Of a stretch of DNA of 64,000 nt, positions 1 to 12,000 are shown one piece after another. The position numbers were made by a program, and so were the translations under genes. Position 1 is the stretch's first letter. Each line of letters starts with the position of its first letter. The DNA is from Bactrocera neohumeralis (Eukaryota; Arthropoda; Insecta; Diptera; Tephritidae). Below the pieces are notes generated by a model. That model was not told the origin of the DNA and ran no database searches. It was given only the letters and a program-made list of their open reading frames with translations. The stretch spans positions 28,930,839 through 28,994,838 of the forward strand of contig NC_065919.1 of the NCBI RefSeq assembly GCF_024586455.1. The letters run 5' to 3'.

Positions 1-3000
1 TGGTTGCATATATTTACCAAGTTGCCAGATTTTATTTAACATAAATATTTCATGAGAAATTCAAATTTTTTTCGTGGCTACTTTTAATCGGCCATATTGT
101 AAGGCAAACATTCCTTAAAACAAAATATGATTATTTATAAGTGTCGACTCTTGTCGAATGCTCTTCTAGGGTTGTCATCTTCCTTTAATTTTAGCACTCT
201 AGTTTGCCACGAAATTTGTAACAACCAGAAGGAAACGTCGGCGATTCTTTAAAAAATCTATATAAATGATCAATATGGGGAACTAAATCAATTTAGTTAA
301 TTCCACATGTCTGCATATTCGCGAACTATTCCTTTCGTTCTTGAGTTGTCGATCTGAAATTTTGTACAGGTTCCTTTCTTCTCAAAAAGCTGCTAATTTG
401 TCGGAACCACCAATTTCGAACCACTATAGCATATAGCTGTCGTACAAACTGAACGACCAAAATCATATCCCTGTATGGAAAACTTTTTTATTTGACGAGA
501 TTTCTTCAAGAAATTTGGCAGAAAAAATTGTTCACATCGGAAGACTATATAGCTTCCGTACAAACTGACCGATCAAAATAGAGTTCTTTCTTAAATTTTT
601 TTGTTTTTAAGGTGTTCACATGTTTTCTACAAATTAAAATGCGTAAAAATATTCATGAACTATATTTCAAGGCATTATGATTCAAGCTCATAATATTGTG
701 ATATTTTAGATTGGGTCACTCGGCGTCCTCATTATTGCCATTATTTAAATCGCATTTATCGCGCTGCTATTTATGTCACAAATTGCATGTGGCAAACTAA
801 ACTCAGTTTTCAAAGGCACCTAGCATCGCGCTGTTGATAAATGCATTTACGTTTATGCATATATACATTTCTAGATGTAAATATGTACTATATATTTAAG
901 TACTCCCGGCTCCATCGTCGCTGCTAAGTCGCGTTCCTCACGCATGCATTGAGAAATAATTGAGTAGAGGACGTTGTTGCCATAAAAACCAATTTACAAT
1001 TCAATTTAAGAATTGCGAAAAGCAGAAATAAATTGTGTCAATCAATTTAGCGTTGTTGTTGTCTTTTTGTTTTTGCATTAATACAATTTCTTTAGCATTG
1101 CATTTGGCTTTAAGAAAGCGAAAGGATGTTAAAAATATATAGTATGGGATTTCGTGTCAATAAATTGGCACAGAATTATTGACTAATTTCGATAAATAGT
1201 TTCGCATTGCAATCGCTGAATCGATTAGCTAAGCCAAGCAGTGTATTTTTTTTCTTCTTTATTTTTACAATAAAATCTTTGTCATGTTAGATAGATTGCT
1301 TATACGTATCTATGTATATTTGTATGTGTTTGTATATGTATATTTATATATAAACACGCTTTTTATCTCATTTCTTGCAGCCAGCTGTTGACAGCTGTCA
1401 ATAATTGTAGCATTCAGTTTGCTAAACGATCGACAATCGATCATTTTTGCACTGTGTGTCACAGCAAATAGGGTTATGAGTCTGGATGCTATTACATATA
1501 TACACACATACATGTATACCTATGTACACAGTGTAATGCAAACGTGTGCAAATATTTATATAAGCTTGTGCAAATTTTCATACAGCCAACCAACAACAAT
1601 GGCCGTATTATCAGCTTGCTTTTGTTTTGCTCCATTTTGAAGCTCCAGACCGTTAAGCCAGCACTAGTGGCCGCTGGCATTTTTTCAGCTTGGATAACAC
1701 CATTTAAGCTGTTTACTTGTATTTCTGTATTTTTTTTTTTAATTTCTTATATTTTCTTTGTTATTGGTAAATTGTAAGTATTTATTTTCGTACATTTGTT
1801 TGCATATATTTTCGATAAATATTTTCACAAAGCTGAACAAAGCAAGTGCTGAAATGTTTTATAAACAGTAGTAAATTTCTTGAAATATGTATTTATACAT
1901 ATATACATACATATGTATATAGTATGTATGTATGTTTGTATATACGATGAATTGCTGATAAATAAAATTATAAAATATATTTCCATCCGATTCCGTGCTC
2001 TTAATAAATTATAATAAAGCTTTCGAAATATTGAAAACTCACTATTATTATTTACATTGATCTTATTACAGTTATTTGGCTTCAAGATAGTTTTTTGTTT
2101 TGTTTAACGAGTTCACAGAAAATTAATTTATCGATCGACTTTTAAAGTTGCATATTTTTTTTATTAATCCTTGTTTTTAGTGTTTAATTTGACAATTATC
2201 TATTTTTCCGCGTGCAGATATAGTACATTACCATAATTTATTTATATATTTTTTAATTTCTATTTCTAAATTATTAATAATTTTTACGCATACATTTACA
2301 TTATTGGTTATTATCAATTTCTTCTCAAACGGATGTGGAGTATTATTATATAATTTTATTAATTTTTGTTTTTTTGTTTCTCTGTAAAGTATTTTTTTTA
2401 GAAAAAAATTTAATATTGTTTTTTAATAACAATATTATTTTTTTTTTTAACTCTTATTAGTAATATTAATATTATTATTTCTGCTGCTATTTATTTCTTT
2501 ATTATTAATTTTATTTTATTTTTTATTTCTTGTTTTTATTTAATATAATTTAATTTTTTTAACTTAACCTTCACCAGCGAACAAAATAAATTTAGTACAA
2601 CTCTTTAAACATTTTATAAAAAACAAATAGCAGGTACAAACTTATATACCCAACACTTAACTATCCTTACATACATACATATGTGTATAAGTATGTACGT
2701 ACATATGCGCAATATGTAATATTTTATCTCCGTAAAAATTGCGATGAAAAAAACATAAACATTTTTATCATGTACGAAAGCACAAACGACCATTGCCCTT
2801 GACCAATATACATATGTTTGTATAGTATGTATATATATGTACATATGAATATACATATGTGCATGGTTTTTGTGTTCATTCAATTTAATAAAAACAAATA
2901 ACTTTTGTAATATTTCTTAAGTGCAAACAAAAGCAAGTAACATCCGCTTAGAATGCAAACTTCCTCAAATTGAGGAAGTGCTAATTGCACAACTAAACTT

Positions 3001-3660
3001 TGCAAGCAAATATAATATAATTTACACATGCTCATGCACACACAAACATTAGTATGTGAAAGAAGAGTTGATTAGAAAATATATTTCTAAATGTGATCTG
3101 CTGGCAAGAAATTTAAAGAAAGTGAGGTTATTTTAAAACCAAAGCGTACTGAGAGAATAACAAGCTGTAAGTAACCTGTTACAATGCTTTCTGAAAATCT
3201 AGCAAACAAGCCAGAGTGGCTCTGAAATATATCATGATATCTCATCTATCCCCTCAGCTGATTGACCAGTGCAGAGGAAAAAATTAAACAAATAAATTTT
3301 AATTTAAAATTATCGCTTTAAATGCGTTATTAGAGCATTTCACTAATTAAAAATTTCAAAATACAAAATTCAATACCTACACACACACTGTTTCGCATTG
3401 CCCCACAGCTCATTATCGCCAAAAATAAATGTATCGAGTTAAACGGTGTACTCGCAACTAAAAAAAAAACTTCTTTAAATAATATTAATTTGTAAAAATT
3501 ACAAAAATTGTTAACTATTTATTCAAGAATTTCAAACGCATGCGCACGGCCAACGCCATAAATAATCACGCATACGCCCGGGGGGCTGCGCGACACTCAA
3601 AGCTAGCCAATCAAATTGGAATGATACTGTTATACACAGCAAAACAAGAAAATGCTGAAA
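1..3660. other. AT-rich noncoding DNA, probably mtd intron or upstream region
   Basis: No coding exon is recognisable here. The stretch is AT-rich, has several TATG/ATAC microsatellites (near 1310-1350, 1890-1940, 2670-2700 and 2810-2860) and T-rich runs around 2340-2560. Positions about 199-600 hold a degraded dispersed repeat listed separately. If long mtd isoforms exist, their upstream exons would lie left of the window and this would be intron. Confidence 0.5.
199..600 (+). repeat. degraded dispersed repeat, family copy 1
   Basis: The segment resembles a noncoding repeat that I recall as dispersed through tephritid genomes. Internal evidence is direct: the block around 420-480 (ACTATAGCATATAGCTG followed by a GTACAAACTGA word) recurs in diverged form at 535-580. 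The part at about 350-415, with AAAAAGCTGCT and TTTGTCGGAACC, recurs at about 22860-22915. It is heavily mutated and no protein frame survives. Confidence 0.55.
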
Positions 3661-3664
3661 CCAC

Positions 3665-3702
3665 TATAAATAGTTGTTGCTGCTGCAAAACCATTGCAGT
3701 TT
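3665..3702 (+). promoter_or_regulatory. candidate TATA/Inr core promoter
   Basis: TATAAATA starts at 3665, and GCAGTTT lies about 33 bases downstream with the possible +1 A at 3698. This is close to the usual TATA-to-initiator spacing in flies. It sits 2.1 kb before the first coding exon at 5830, so a long leader or a leader intron would be needed. No transcript evidence is available; by motif alone this is only plausible. Confidence 0.3.
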
Positions 3703-3840
3703 AATTAAATGGTAATTATTTCAGACCGTAAACAAGCAAGAAAACTATTATTTTAATTACTAAATCAGAAATAGATTGTTATTTTCTTAAAGCTCACTTT
3801 TTACCATTAAGCTGCAGGCCTGCATTTGCACTGCCTCCAT

Positions 3841-3880
3841 TATATAAGCAAGCGCTGAGCAAAGCTTGTTGTCTCACTCG
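3841..3880 (+). promoter_or_regulatory. second candidate TATA box
   Basis: TATATAAG at 3841 is followed 35 bases later by TCTCACTC, a weak initiator match (A at 3876). The flanking block is less AT-rich than the surroundings. It may be an alternative start for the transcript that uses the exon at 5830. Confidence 0.25.
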
Positions 3881-5829
3881 CCTCTAAAAGCGCAAGTGGA
3901 GCAGGTTAAACCGCTTGCTCGACAAGCCACTAGCCTATTATGGTCAAACAATCGAGTCAGCATTCCAACACACGCATTCACGCGTCAAACAGAGCACCAC
4001 AAACGGCTGCAGTTATTTGGCTGCACCATTCACCAAGCTTGTGTGTAATAATGCATCTAAGTGATGGAAAAAAAATTTACGTGGGTACACACCCAACTTG
4101 GAGTTATAAACACTCGCGCGATCAACAAACGTGCGGCTCTCTTACGCTGGCATGCTGCCTCTGGAAAACAAGTAACCGGTTCGGTGTATTTTTCGTAGCT
4201 GCTAAACACTCGCGCCTACAACTCGTTGTTAAATGTAGCTAGTTGGGTGTATCATTGAGTGATTTGCTTGCTGCTCCCCAAATATCTAGCGCTCGCATCC
4301 ACATATAGCTTTTGTAGTGACTCCGCTCTTTACCTGTTTCTCACAAGTTGTTTTCTCACTAGCTCTCGCTCGTTTTCTCTCTGTCTGTTTATTAACTATG
4401 CTTGTATATTCTTTGCCCGGCACTCGCTGGCGGCGTTTCGCACTCGCTGGTACTTGTTGGTGCCGTCAAACTATTGCTTGTATATTTCTTTCGCCATTTG
4501 AAATCCAGTTCACGTTTCACATCATTCGCTAACGCGTTCAGCTACTTTTATGTGCGCAGTTCCTCTTTGGTCGTATCAGCGACAGCTTTGTCCCCACCAC
4601 GACTGCAGCTCCTCTACAATTCCCACTGCTGAGCTCATCGAAAGAATTTGACACCTACTCGCTCTAGTTAGAAGGTTCCTATTTTCACTGCCAAATGTTG
4701 CAGAGCGCAGAGCGGAACCTTTAATCGACAGCTAAGCACAGCTGAGTTTTGCATTTTTGTGGTGCTTTCTTTTAGTTTCTGGTGTGACCAATTCGGTGGT
4801 GGTGTCACAAGTTTCATTGCACAAAATCAAATCAATGTAATGGCAAATTTGTTGTAGCAAATGAAAAAGTAATCATTCATGAATGTGAAATAGTTGTTAT
4901 ATTTGTTGAGGCAACTGAAAATATACGAATAGTTGCGCACAGCAACAAAACTAAGTGCATGTCGACTACTGTGCAATCTAAAGCAGACAAAGTGTGGAAA
5001 TATCAATATTAGTTCGAGCAAATTGGTCACAAGACCATGAGACCGATTGATAAAATAGTGTAAAACACAGCGAAAAAGAAACAGTAACGAGCGCAAAGCG
5101 AGAATAAAGGCAGACAGCTAGCAAATCAAATTCGATGTGTGTAAAAATATGAAAGAGCATAAGCAACGCACACAAACACAGAACTAAACGAGCCCACAAA
5201 GCTAAAAAATAAAAAATAAACAAATCATATGCCTGTGTGAGAAACCAGAGTAAAGCACGCAAATGCTGCAGTGGAGCAGTGTGAGCCAACCGTACAAACG
5301 CACAAGATAAATTGACACAATTCAGGTGCGTTCAAAGAGAAAACACAACGCTCTAAATTAGAAAAGGCAGCGCTTAATTTAATAACACATACGCTCGATG
5401 CGAGCAATAGTGCAACGCGCTCAATTAGACAAGAGAGGCGCTCAATTTCACACGCGCTTCAGTGCCAAACACAACGCGCTCAAACAGCAAGCACACCAAA
5501 AAGCAACGAATCTACCGGCAAATTATACGCACAACCCTCAAAGCTTTCGTTAAGCTTTTTTCGCACACACACCCACACGCGCTCCATTTTCACGCTCTGT
5601 TTATCGTGCGTGTTCGCATTTGTTTATAAACAATAGCACAAAGCATACAGCGCGAAAACTCAAGGGAAACGACGAACAGCCTGCGATATTAGAGCAACCT
5701 GTTGTGCGACTACTAAGCTTTTAAAGGTGTGCTTATCAGCCACACAAGTTCTTTTTGGAATATTTTTTTTGTTGGATTTTACAATTAACTCGGAAGGAAA
5801 ACAGCAATCTTAATTAAAAAGCCAGCAAC
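3880..5829 (+). other. mtd: probable leader/promoter region of first exon 1a
   Basis: This 2-kb block precedes the exon at 5830 and is richer in G and C than the flanks. It has no convincing long coding frame; the short frames at 3866-4632 look like chance. Between 5346 and 5486 a word close to AACGCGCTCAATT recurs about six times. The leader directly before the ATG is A-rich (AGCCAGCAACATGT), which suits a fly start context. Whether the leader is continuous or spliced cannot be told. Confidence 0.4.
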
Positions 5830-6045
5830 ATGTGGTTTGTCATTTCGTTGGTGGGCTGCGCGGTGGCTTTGGCGGCAGCCGGTCGCAAATGGGGGCGTTG
5901 GTTTTATTTACGTTATGGTCGCAACTTTTTGCCGCGTTCCATGTTGACGGCGAAAAATCGCGCACCCACGCCGCCACCGTCGCCGACGAAAGATGTGCAA
6001 AGTGTTGAAGGGTTGTTGGATGAGGGTGGCGAAATGCATGAAACG
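5830..6045 (+). CDS. mtd: mtd alternative first coding exon 1a (72 codons)
   Basis: ATG at 5830 opens a 72-codon exon ending at ACG/GTGAGT (donor at 6046) in phase 0, which matches the phase 0 acceptor at 28611. Spliced to the four TLDc exons it would give a protein of about 267 residues. The N terminus is hydrophobic: residues 2-18, starting MWFVISLVGCAV, can form a short membrane anchor or signal anchor, and an Arg/Lys/Trp-rich stretch (RKWGRWFYLRYGR) follows. A Pro-rich segment (APTPPPSPTKD) and an acidic end follow that. No domain is recognised in the exon itself. The assignment to mtd is inferred from strand, phase, donor quality and the known habit of OXR1/NCOA7/mtd genes of using alternative promoters for short TLDc isoforms. 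It could instead belong to an unrecognised gene. Confidence 0.6.
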
Positions 6046-9000
6046 GTGAGTGTTGGCAAACAACAACTACAGTTAGATACAAGTCGTTACATAGCATATG
6101 TATATATAAATCTATATCTGTACTATATATTCGTTGCCTGCCACGCGGGTTTAATCAAATATACAAACGTGATCGGTCAGCTGTCTCTTTAATCAGTTGT
6201 TTGCATGTGGCAACAACAACAAAGCGGTGTAATTAGCATCTGTCGACAGATAACAGTTTGGCGCAGCGTTTTCTATGGAATTGTTTATGCAATTTGTTAA
6301 CAGTTCAAATTAAATTTGTTTGTGCTAGAGAAGATTAATAGAGAATCACATTTTATGTACGGTTTATGGACATGCCGGGCCAGCTCCAGCTGCTTGCGTA
6401 ATTTGCACATTTTTATAAATTTTTGAATTTAGTCTCAGCACGTTTGCTGGTAAATTAAAAAATATGTCTTATTCTTTTAGATAACTGTTAAGTGTTTGAA
6501 AAGCACATAAATTATTTTTCAGCGTGTATACAAACGTTATTTTTATATATACTTACATATACAGATCGATTAATATGGTCCTCCTAAAAAATATTTAAAT
6601 TAGGCAATATCACAGTAAGAAAAGGATCAAAATGTGTCGCTTTGGTTAGAAAAAATATTTTTCACCACCCTGTGAAACCGATGAAATCAGGTTTTCGCCC
6701 ATACTCTACTCTATTATACAATTAGTTATTAACCAAAGATCTAGTTGAACTGAAAAAAACGTGAACTGCCTTTATCATAACATAACTCTTGAGACGCTGT
6801 TTTCTAGAACATATTACAGCATTAAGCAAAAAATTAGTTCGTTAATACCTACAACTTATTATTCATCAGAACTTCTCATTTAACCTATTTTTGTAACGTT
6901 GTGTTTTGTGAAATTTTTTGATAACACTTTGTTTGAAATAACAGTTTTTTTTAGTTTGCCAGCTTTTGATTAAGTAAGTTTTAGTTTGGAAATCAAAATC
7001 TGCACAGTGCTGTGCTTTTCACAGCTGACGAGTTTACAGCTCAGCCATGCCCAATTTGTCAACCTATTCAGAATCATTTTCTTTACAAAGCCTACCTTGG
7101 TCGATTTTATTTAGTAAGCAACGAAGCCATGCCAGGAAGCCTTTGTGAAACTGTTCAAAAAAAAAAAGAATCATCACTTTACAGTGGAATATTTTATTCA
7201 CACCGAAAAGGCTCACATACTTATGCAAATAGTCAATATTCAGAGAAGAGCTTAAAAATAAAATGCACTTATAAATATACTAACTATCTTATATCCGTAC
7301 GAACGTGAGAGAAGACTTCTTTTGTCAACAGAAAAATACCAAAAATTTATATAAATAATGGCTTTATTTTTTTATTAGTATTTCCACATCCATGTCACTC
7401 TGTTTTAATAACAATCTTTCGGAAATCTAATATTTGTACCATAAAAGAGCAAAATATTTAATTAAATTAGAAAAAATCTTGATACTACTCGTATCAACAA
7501 ATAATTAAAAGTTGACTAAACAGCTCTCTTGGCACACTCTCCAAAACATAGATATTTAAAATAGTGTGCGCTTGTTCGAGTCGCAAGTAAAAACAAAACA
7601 CCGCAAGTAAGATTGTAGACAACAAATGAAAGATAAATATAATAAAAAGCTAACTTTCACGTAAGCTAATAAGCTAATAAATATTTGTTTACAAATATAA
7701 ACAAAATAGTTGGAGTGTTCATGCAAATGTGAATACCACGTGAGTCCGCGGGCACTACAAACCGGGCAGATGCGCTGCTGCGTTGCACACGGCATCCATT
7801 GATTGAGAAATATCGCTCGCATGAAATCAGTGTTAGAAAAGCATTTTCAACAAACACTCGAATTGATTGCTAAAACAGATTGCTGGCAATGAATCGACTC
7901 GCAGACGTGACTTGTTGCGCCGCTTACTGCATGGCGGCGAGTTGACGGCAGCAGCACGCTGGCATTGCAGTTGAAGCGCACACCTCGAAGGAAAGCGTAA
8001 AATATCAATTTACTCACGACATGTTTAATTTCAGTACAGTTGTTTGTGCATCACCCATTTAAAACAACAAAAAGAACAATTAAAAAAACTTTAAATGAAA
8101 CATTGAGTCTAAAAAAACGACCGCCAAAGTTGACAGTTAGTAAAATAGATGAGGAGAAATATGAAAAAGAATAAAAAATAAAAAATAAATATAAATTGCC
8201 AATATTTAATATCATCTTGCTTCCTTATTGCGCTTGCTTTTGTTGCTTCAAATGTTTAATAGACTTTTATATCTTGACAGCAATTATGGAATTTTACACA
8301 CTCAATAATAAGTGTGTGAACATGCACTTATGTATGTACATACATAATGTGATTATTGTAGAACTTACAATACTTTACTGTCAATTATGTTCAATTGCTC
8401 ACTTGAAGTGCTCTTTCACTTTTTTTGTGCTTATACCAAACATTTTTAAAACACAAAGCATTTTCATAAAACCATGAATAAGGCATTGGCCTGCGCCTCT
8501 TCGCTCTCGTCAATATGCGAAATTGCACAAAAACATGCTTTAGACATCCACAAAAAATGAAAAATAAACTCAAAACTGCTTGTCAATAAAAATGAGACGT
8601 AGCCGATATTGAGGTCAACGAAATGGGTGGGTTTCAAATGCACATAAACAGGGTGACTCATGGAATATTGATGAGCTTACAAGTTAAATCGTACAAATAA
8701 AGAAAAAATGAAAAAATACAAAATAAATAAAAATACATAAAAAGACGTATGTAGAAATACATTTTAAGGTACATTCTAAAAAAAATAATACAAAAATACA
8801 ATTAATTTATTTAAAAAAACAAACGATAATGAATGGAAATTTTTATAAACAAAAAAATAGCTAATGTAAAAAGTAGAATTATAAACAAATTCAAATAAAA
8901 TAATTAAATATAATTAATTTAATTGAAAAGAGAAATAATTAATAATGCAATTAAACAACAAAAATAAAAAAAATTCAACTAAAAAGTTGACAAACATAGT

Positions 9001-12000
9001 TAAATTAAGAATAATTGTATGAAATATTAAAAGTTGTGGGAGTTTCATACTTAAAATTAGCAAAATTTAAATGGAATGTATAGACATATTAACAAAGTAA
9101 GTTGAAATAAAAACAACAATAATATGAAAACAAAAATAATGATACAAATTACTTAATAAAATTAAAAATAAAGGAAAATATAAGAAGAATTGTATATTAT
9201 ATTTTATATTATATTGCTATTAAAAAAAACTTATGCACTTAAATGAAGCGATTACATTTTCTAATGTCCATAAATTAATATTACCTCGCAAAAAACACAT
9301 TAAATAAAATAAATACAAAAATTAATAAAACTTATAAAAATATTATTTGAAAATATAATAATGTCAAAAAATAAAAATTATAACAATATAAAAAATATAA
9401 AAATATTAAAAATATAACAATATACAAAAATATGAAAACATTAAAAACATAAAATATAATAATATAAAAAAATACAAAAATATAAAAAGTAAAAAATTAA
9501 AATTAGAATTATATATATAGAAAATGAAACACAAATTCATATATAAAATAAATTCAAATAAAATATAAAATCACTTGAAATATAAGCCTATAATTAACCA
9601 AATTATAATGGATTAAACTGTAAATTTTTATTTTATATTTATATTTATATTTTACCTAATGAAACCTTATAAAATCTCTATAAACTAAAATTTTTATTCA
9701 GTAATAACTAGAATATTCATGAACAATAATTTAAAAATAAATAATAATTAAAATTATGATAAAAAGGGAATAAAAAAAAATTAAAATAAGTAATAAAACT
9801 TTAATTAAAAGCATTTAAGAAATCTAATAGTAAAATATTTAATGTAGGGTAATTTCAAAATAATTTTTCTTTTCAATATTTTTATTATTAAGAATCACCT
9901 TGTAATGGAAAATTGATTTCATCGTTCATATATGTGGAACTAATTGATTTATTAGATCGATTTCAATGCTATTTAAAGATAGCACACATTTGCATATGTG
10001 TATGTTTAGCTGCGGTTAACTGACCAATGGACTTTTTATTACAAAAAATAATTTACCAGAGTTGCGAGAGACTATTCTCAACTCAATTGGTGCCATCGAA
10101 ATCATAAAATCACACTGGAAGCTTGGTCCAAGTAAATATGTATGCAATAAGCCGGCTTCCAAACGACTAGCATGTGCATAAGAGCCGCCAGCAGATATGT
10201 ACAACGCGGCAGCAAACAGAGCAATGCGTTGCAGCACGTCGAACAACAACAATCACTTCGGCTGCTTACAGCAAGGCTATTTGCACTCTTGTCTTCCGCA
10301 TATTGGCTTAGTAAATACGAATACATATGTATGTGGCACACAGAGTGTTGGCGACACTGAGTGCAACTTGTATGACGGCATATGTATGAATTCATGTATG
10401 GTATGTGTGTGTGTATGTAAGTTTGTGCTTGGAAACAGTTTTGCTCTCTGTTGCCTGCTGATCCATTTGTCTCGCCTATTATGGCAGCAGTGTATCAAAT
10501 TACAGTTAACGGATTTTTATACTGTTAAAATCGTGTTTTTTCCTTCAAGCAACATTTCTCTCTGCAATCTCTTCACTCTTAATGCACTTTTCTTTATTTT
10601 TTCCCATTATCTTGTGCCTTAAGCCTTTCAGTTGCAAAGCAAATGCATGCGTATACCAACTTCATATATATGTGTGTGTGTGTATATTCACCATTATATA
10701 AAAAATGCATTATTGTGCATATATGTTTTATTTAGCTCATTCTAATGTGGCTTTGTTCGTGTCACTTTAATGTTCAGATGTGCCACTTTGTGGCAACAGT
10801 TCATAGCCGTGCCTCTCCTTGCCAGAACGTTTCGCAAGCAGCATGCCAAACCAACAACAACCAAGTTAGTTAACGGGAAAATTAAGCAATACGAAAGGTT
10901 TGCTCAAGCCTTGCCAATATCGTTCAAAAGAATACATAACTTTACATACAAATATATGTATATTATGTATGTATAACATATAATATATAAAACTCAAAAA
11001 TATTTCGAAAGGCACTTTATAATGTTTGCGAGTATTCGAAGTGAGCACAAGGTAAATATTTAATGTACGAAGCGCTGCAAAAGCAATTTTAAATACAAAA
11101 ATATTTTTTAAAATTATTTTCAAATGAAAATTATATTTAACACAAACGATCTGTATGTGTGTTTGTACAGTTGTGTGAGTGTTTGTTCAATAGTGTCGAT
11201 TCTCCTCATTTTTTACCTGTAAAATGACTCCTTGCTTTGCCAATCAAACTGCTCGTGAATTTCGTTTTGCGCTGAAATGTATGCTACATCTAAACACATG
11301 TCACTTTGTGTGCTATTTTTTTGCACGCAGGTATGAAAGCGATTTCATCGAACTGCGTAACCAATTTGAACCAGTTTGTTGGTTCTATTAATGTAATCAA
11401 TTGTTGACTGCGAGTGCGAACATTTCATCGGCATGTGAAATGTATTTTAGTCATCGCTATGAAAGCGATAAAGATCGTACGAATATACATATGCTTTATT
11501 ATTGCTAAAAGCCTTCATGTGCCACAGATTCGTATATATTTATGACGAATTATAAATTTTAACACTGTCAAGGTGGTCTTTACATAATGATTTTGTTGTT
11601 TGCAATCAGCAAACTATTGTTTGAAACCAATATGAACTGGATTGTCTTCACATGCGCATTAAATTACTTGCATGCACACACATACATATAATGTTCGAAC
11701 TTTTTGTATAATTACCTAATTTTCCTCACAATTTAACGAATTAATGAAGGTCCACCGACAAAATTACCTTACAAATTATGTACAGTTAAGGAAGCCTTTA
11801 TATTACGCTATAAAATATATAGAAAATATACACTTTTCGCCAACAAGGTTTTCAAAAATATTTAGGGTTAAGCCGTAGGCAAATCTGAGTCAATAAGTCG
11901 AAATCACATATGTCGACTTCAGCTATTTTTATAGTAATTTGTAAATTTTGTATCTTGAAGTATTCGCGTCTCGAAAAAGTTATCCAAATTACTTGGACCA

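Noticed and set aside
10770..10976. Open frame beginning MFRCATLWQQF, presequence-like
   Set aside because: No donor in a usable phase near its end, no domain, and it runs into microsatellite sequence.
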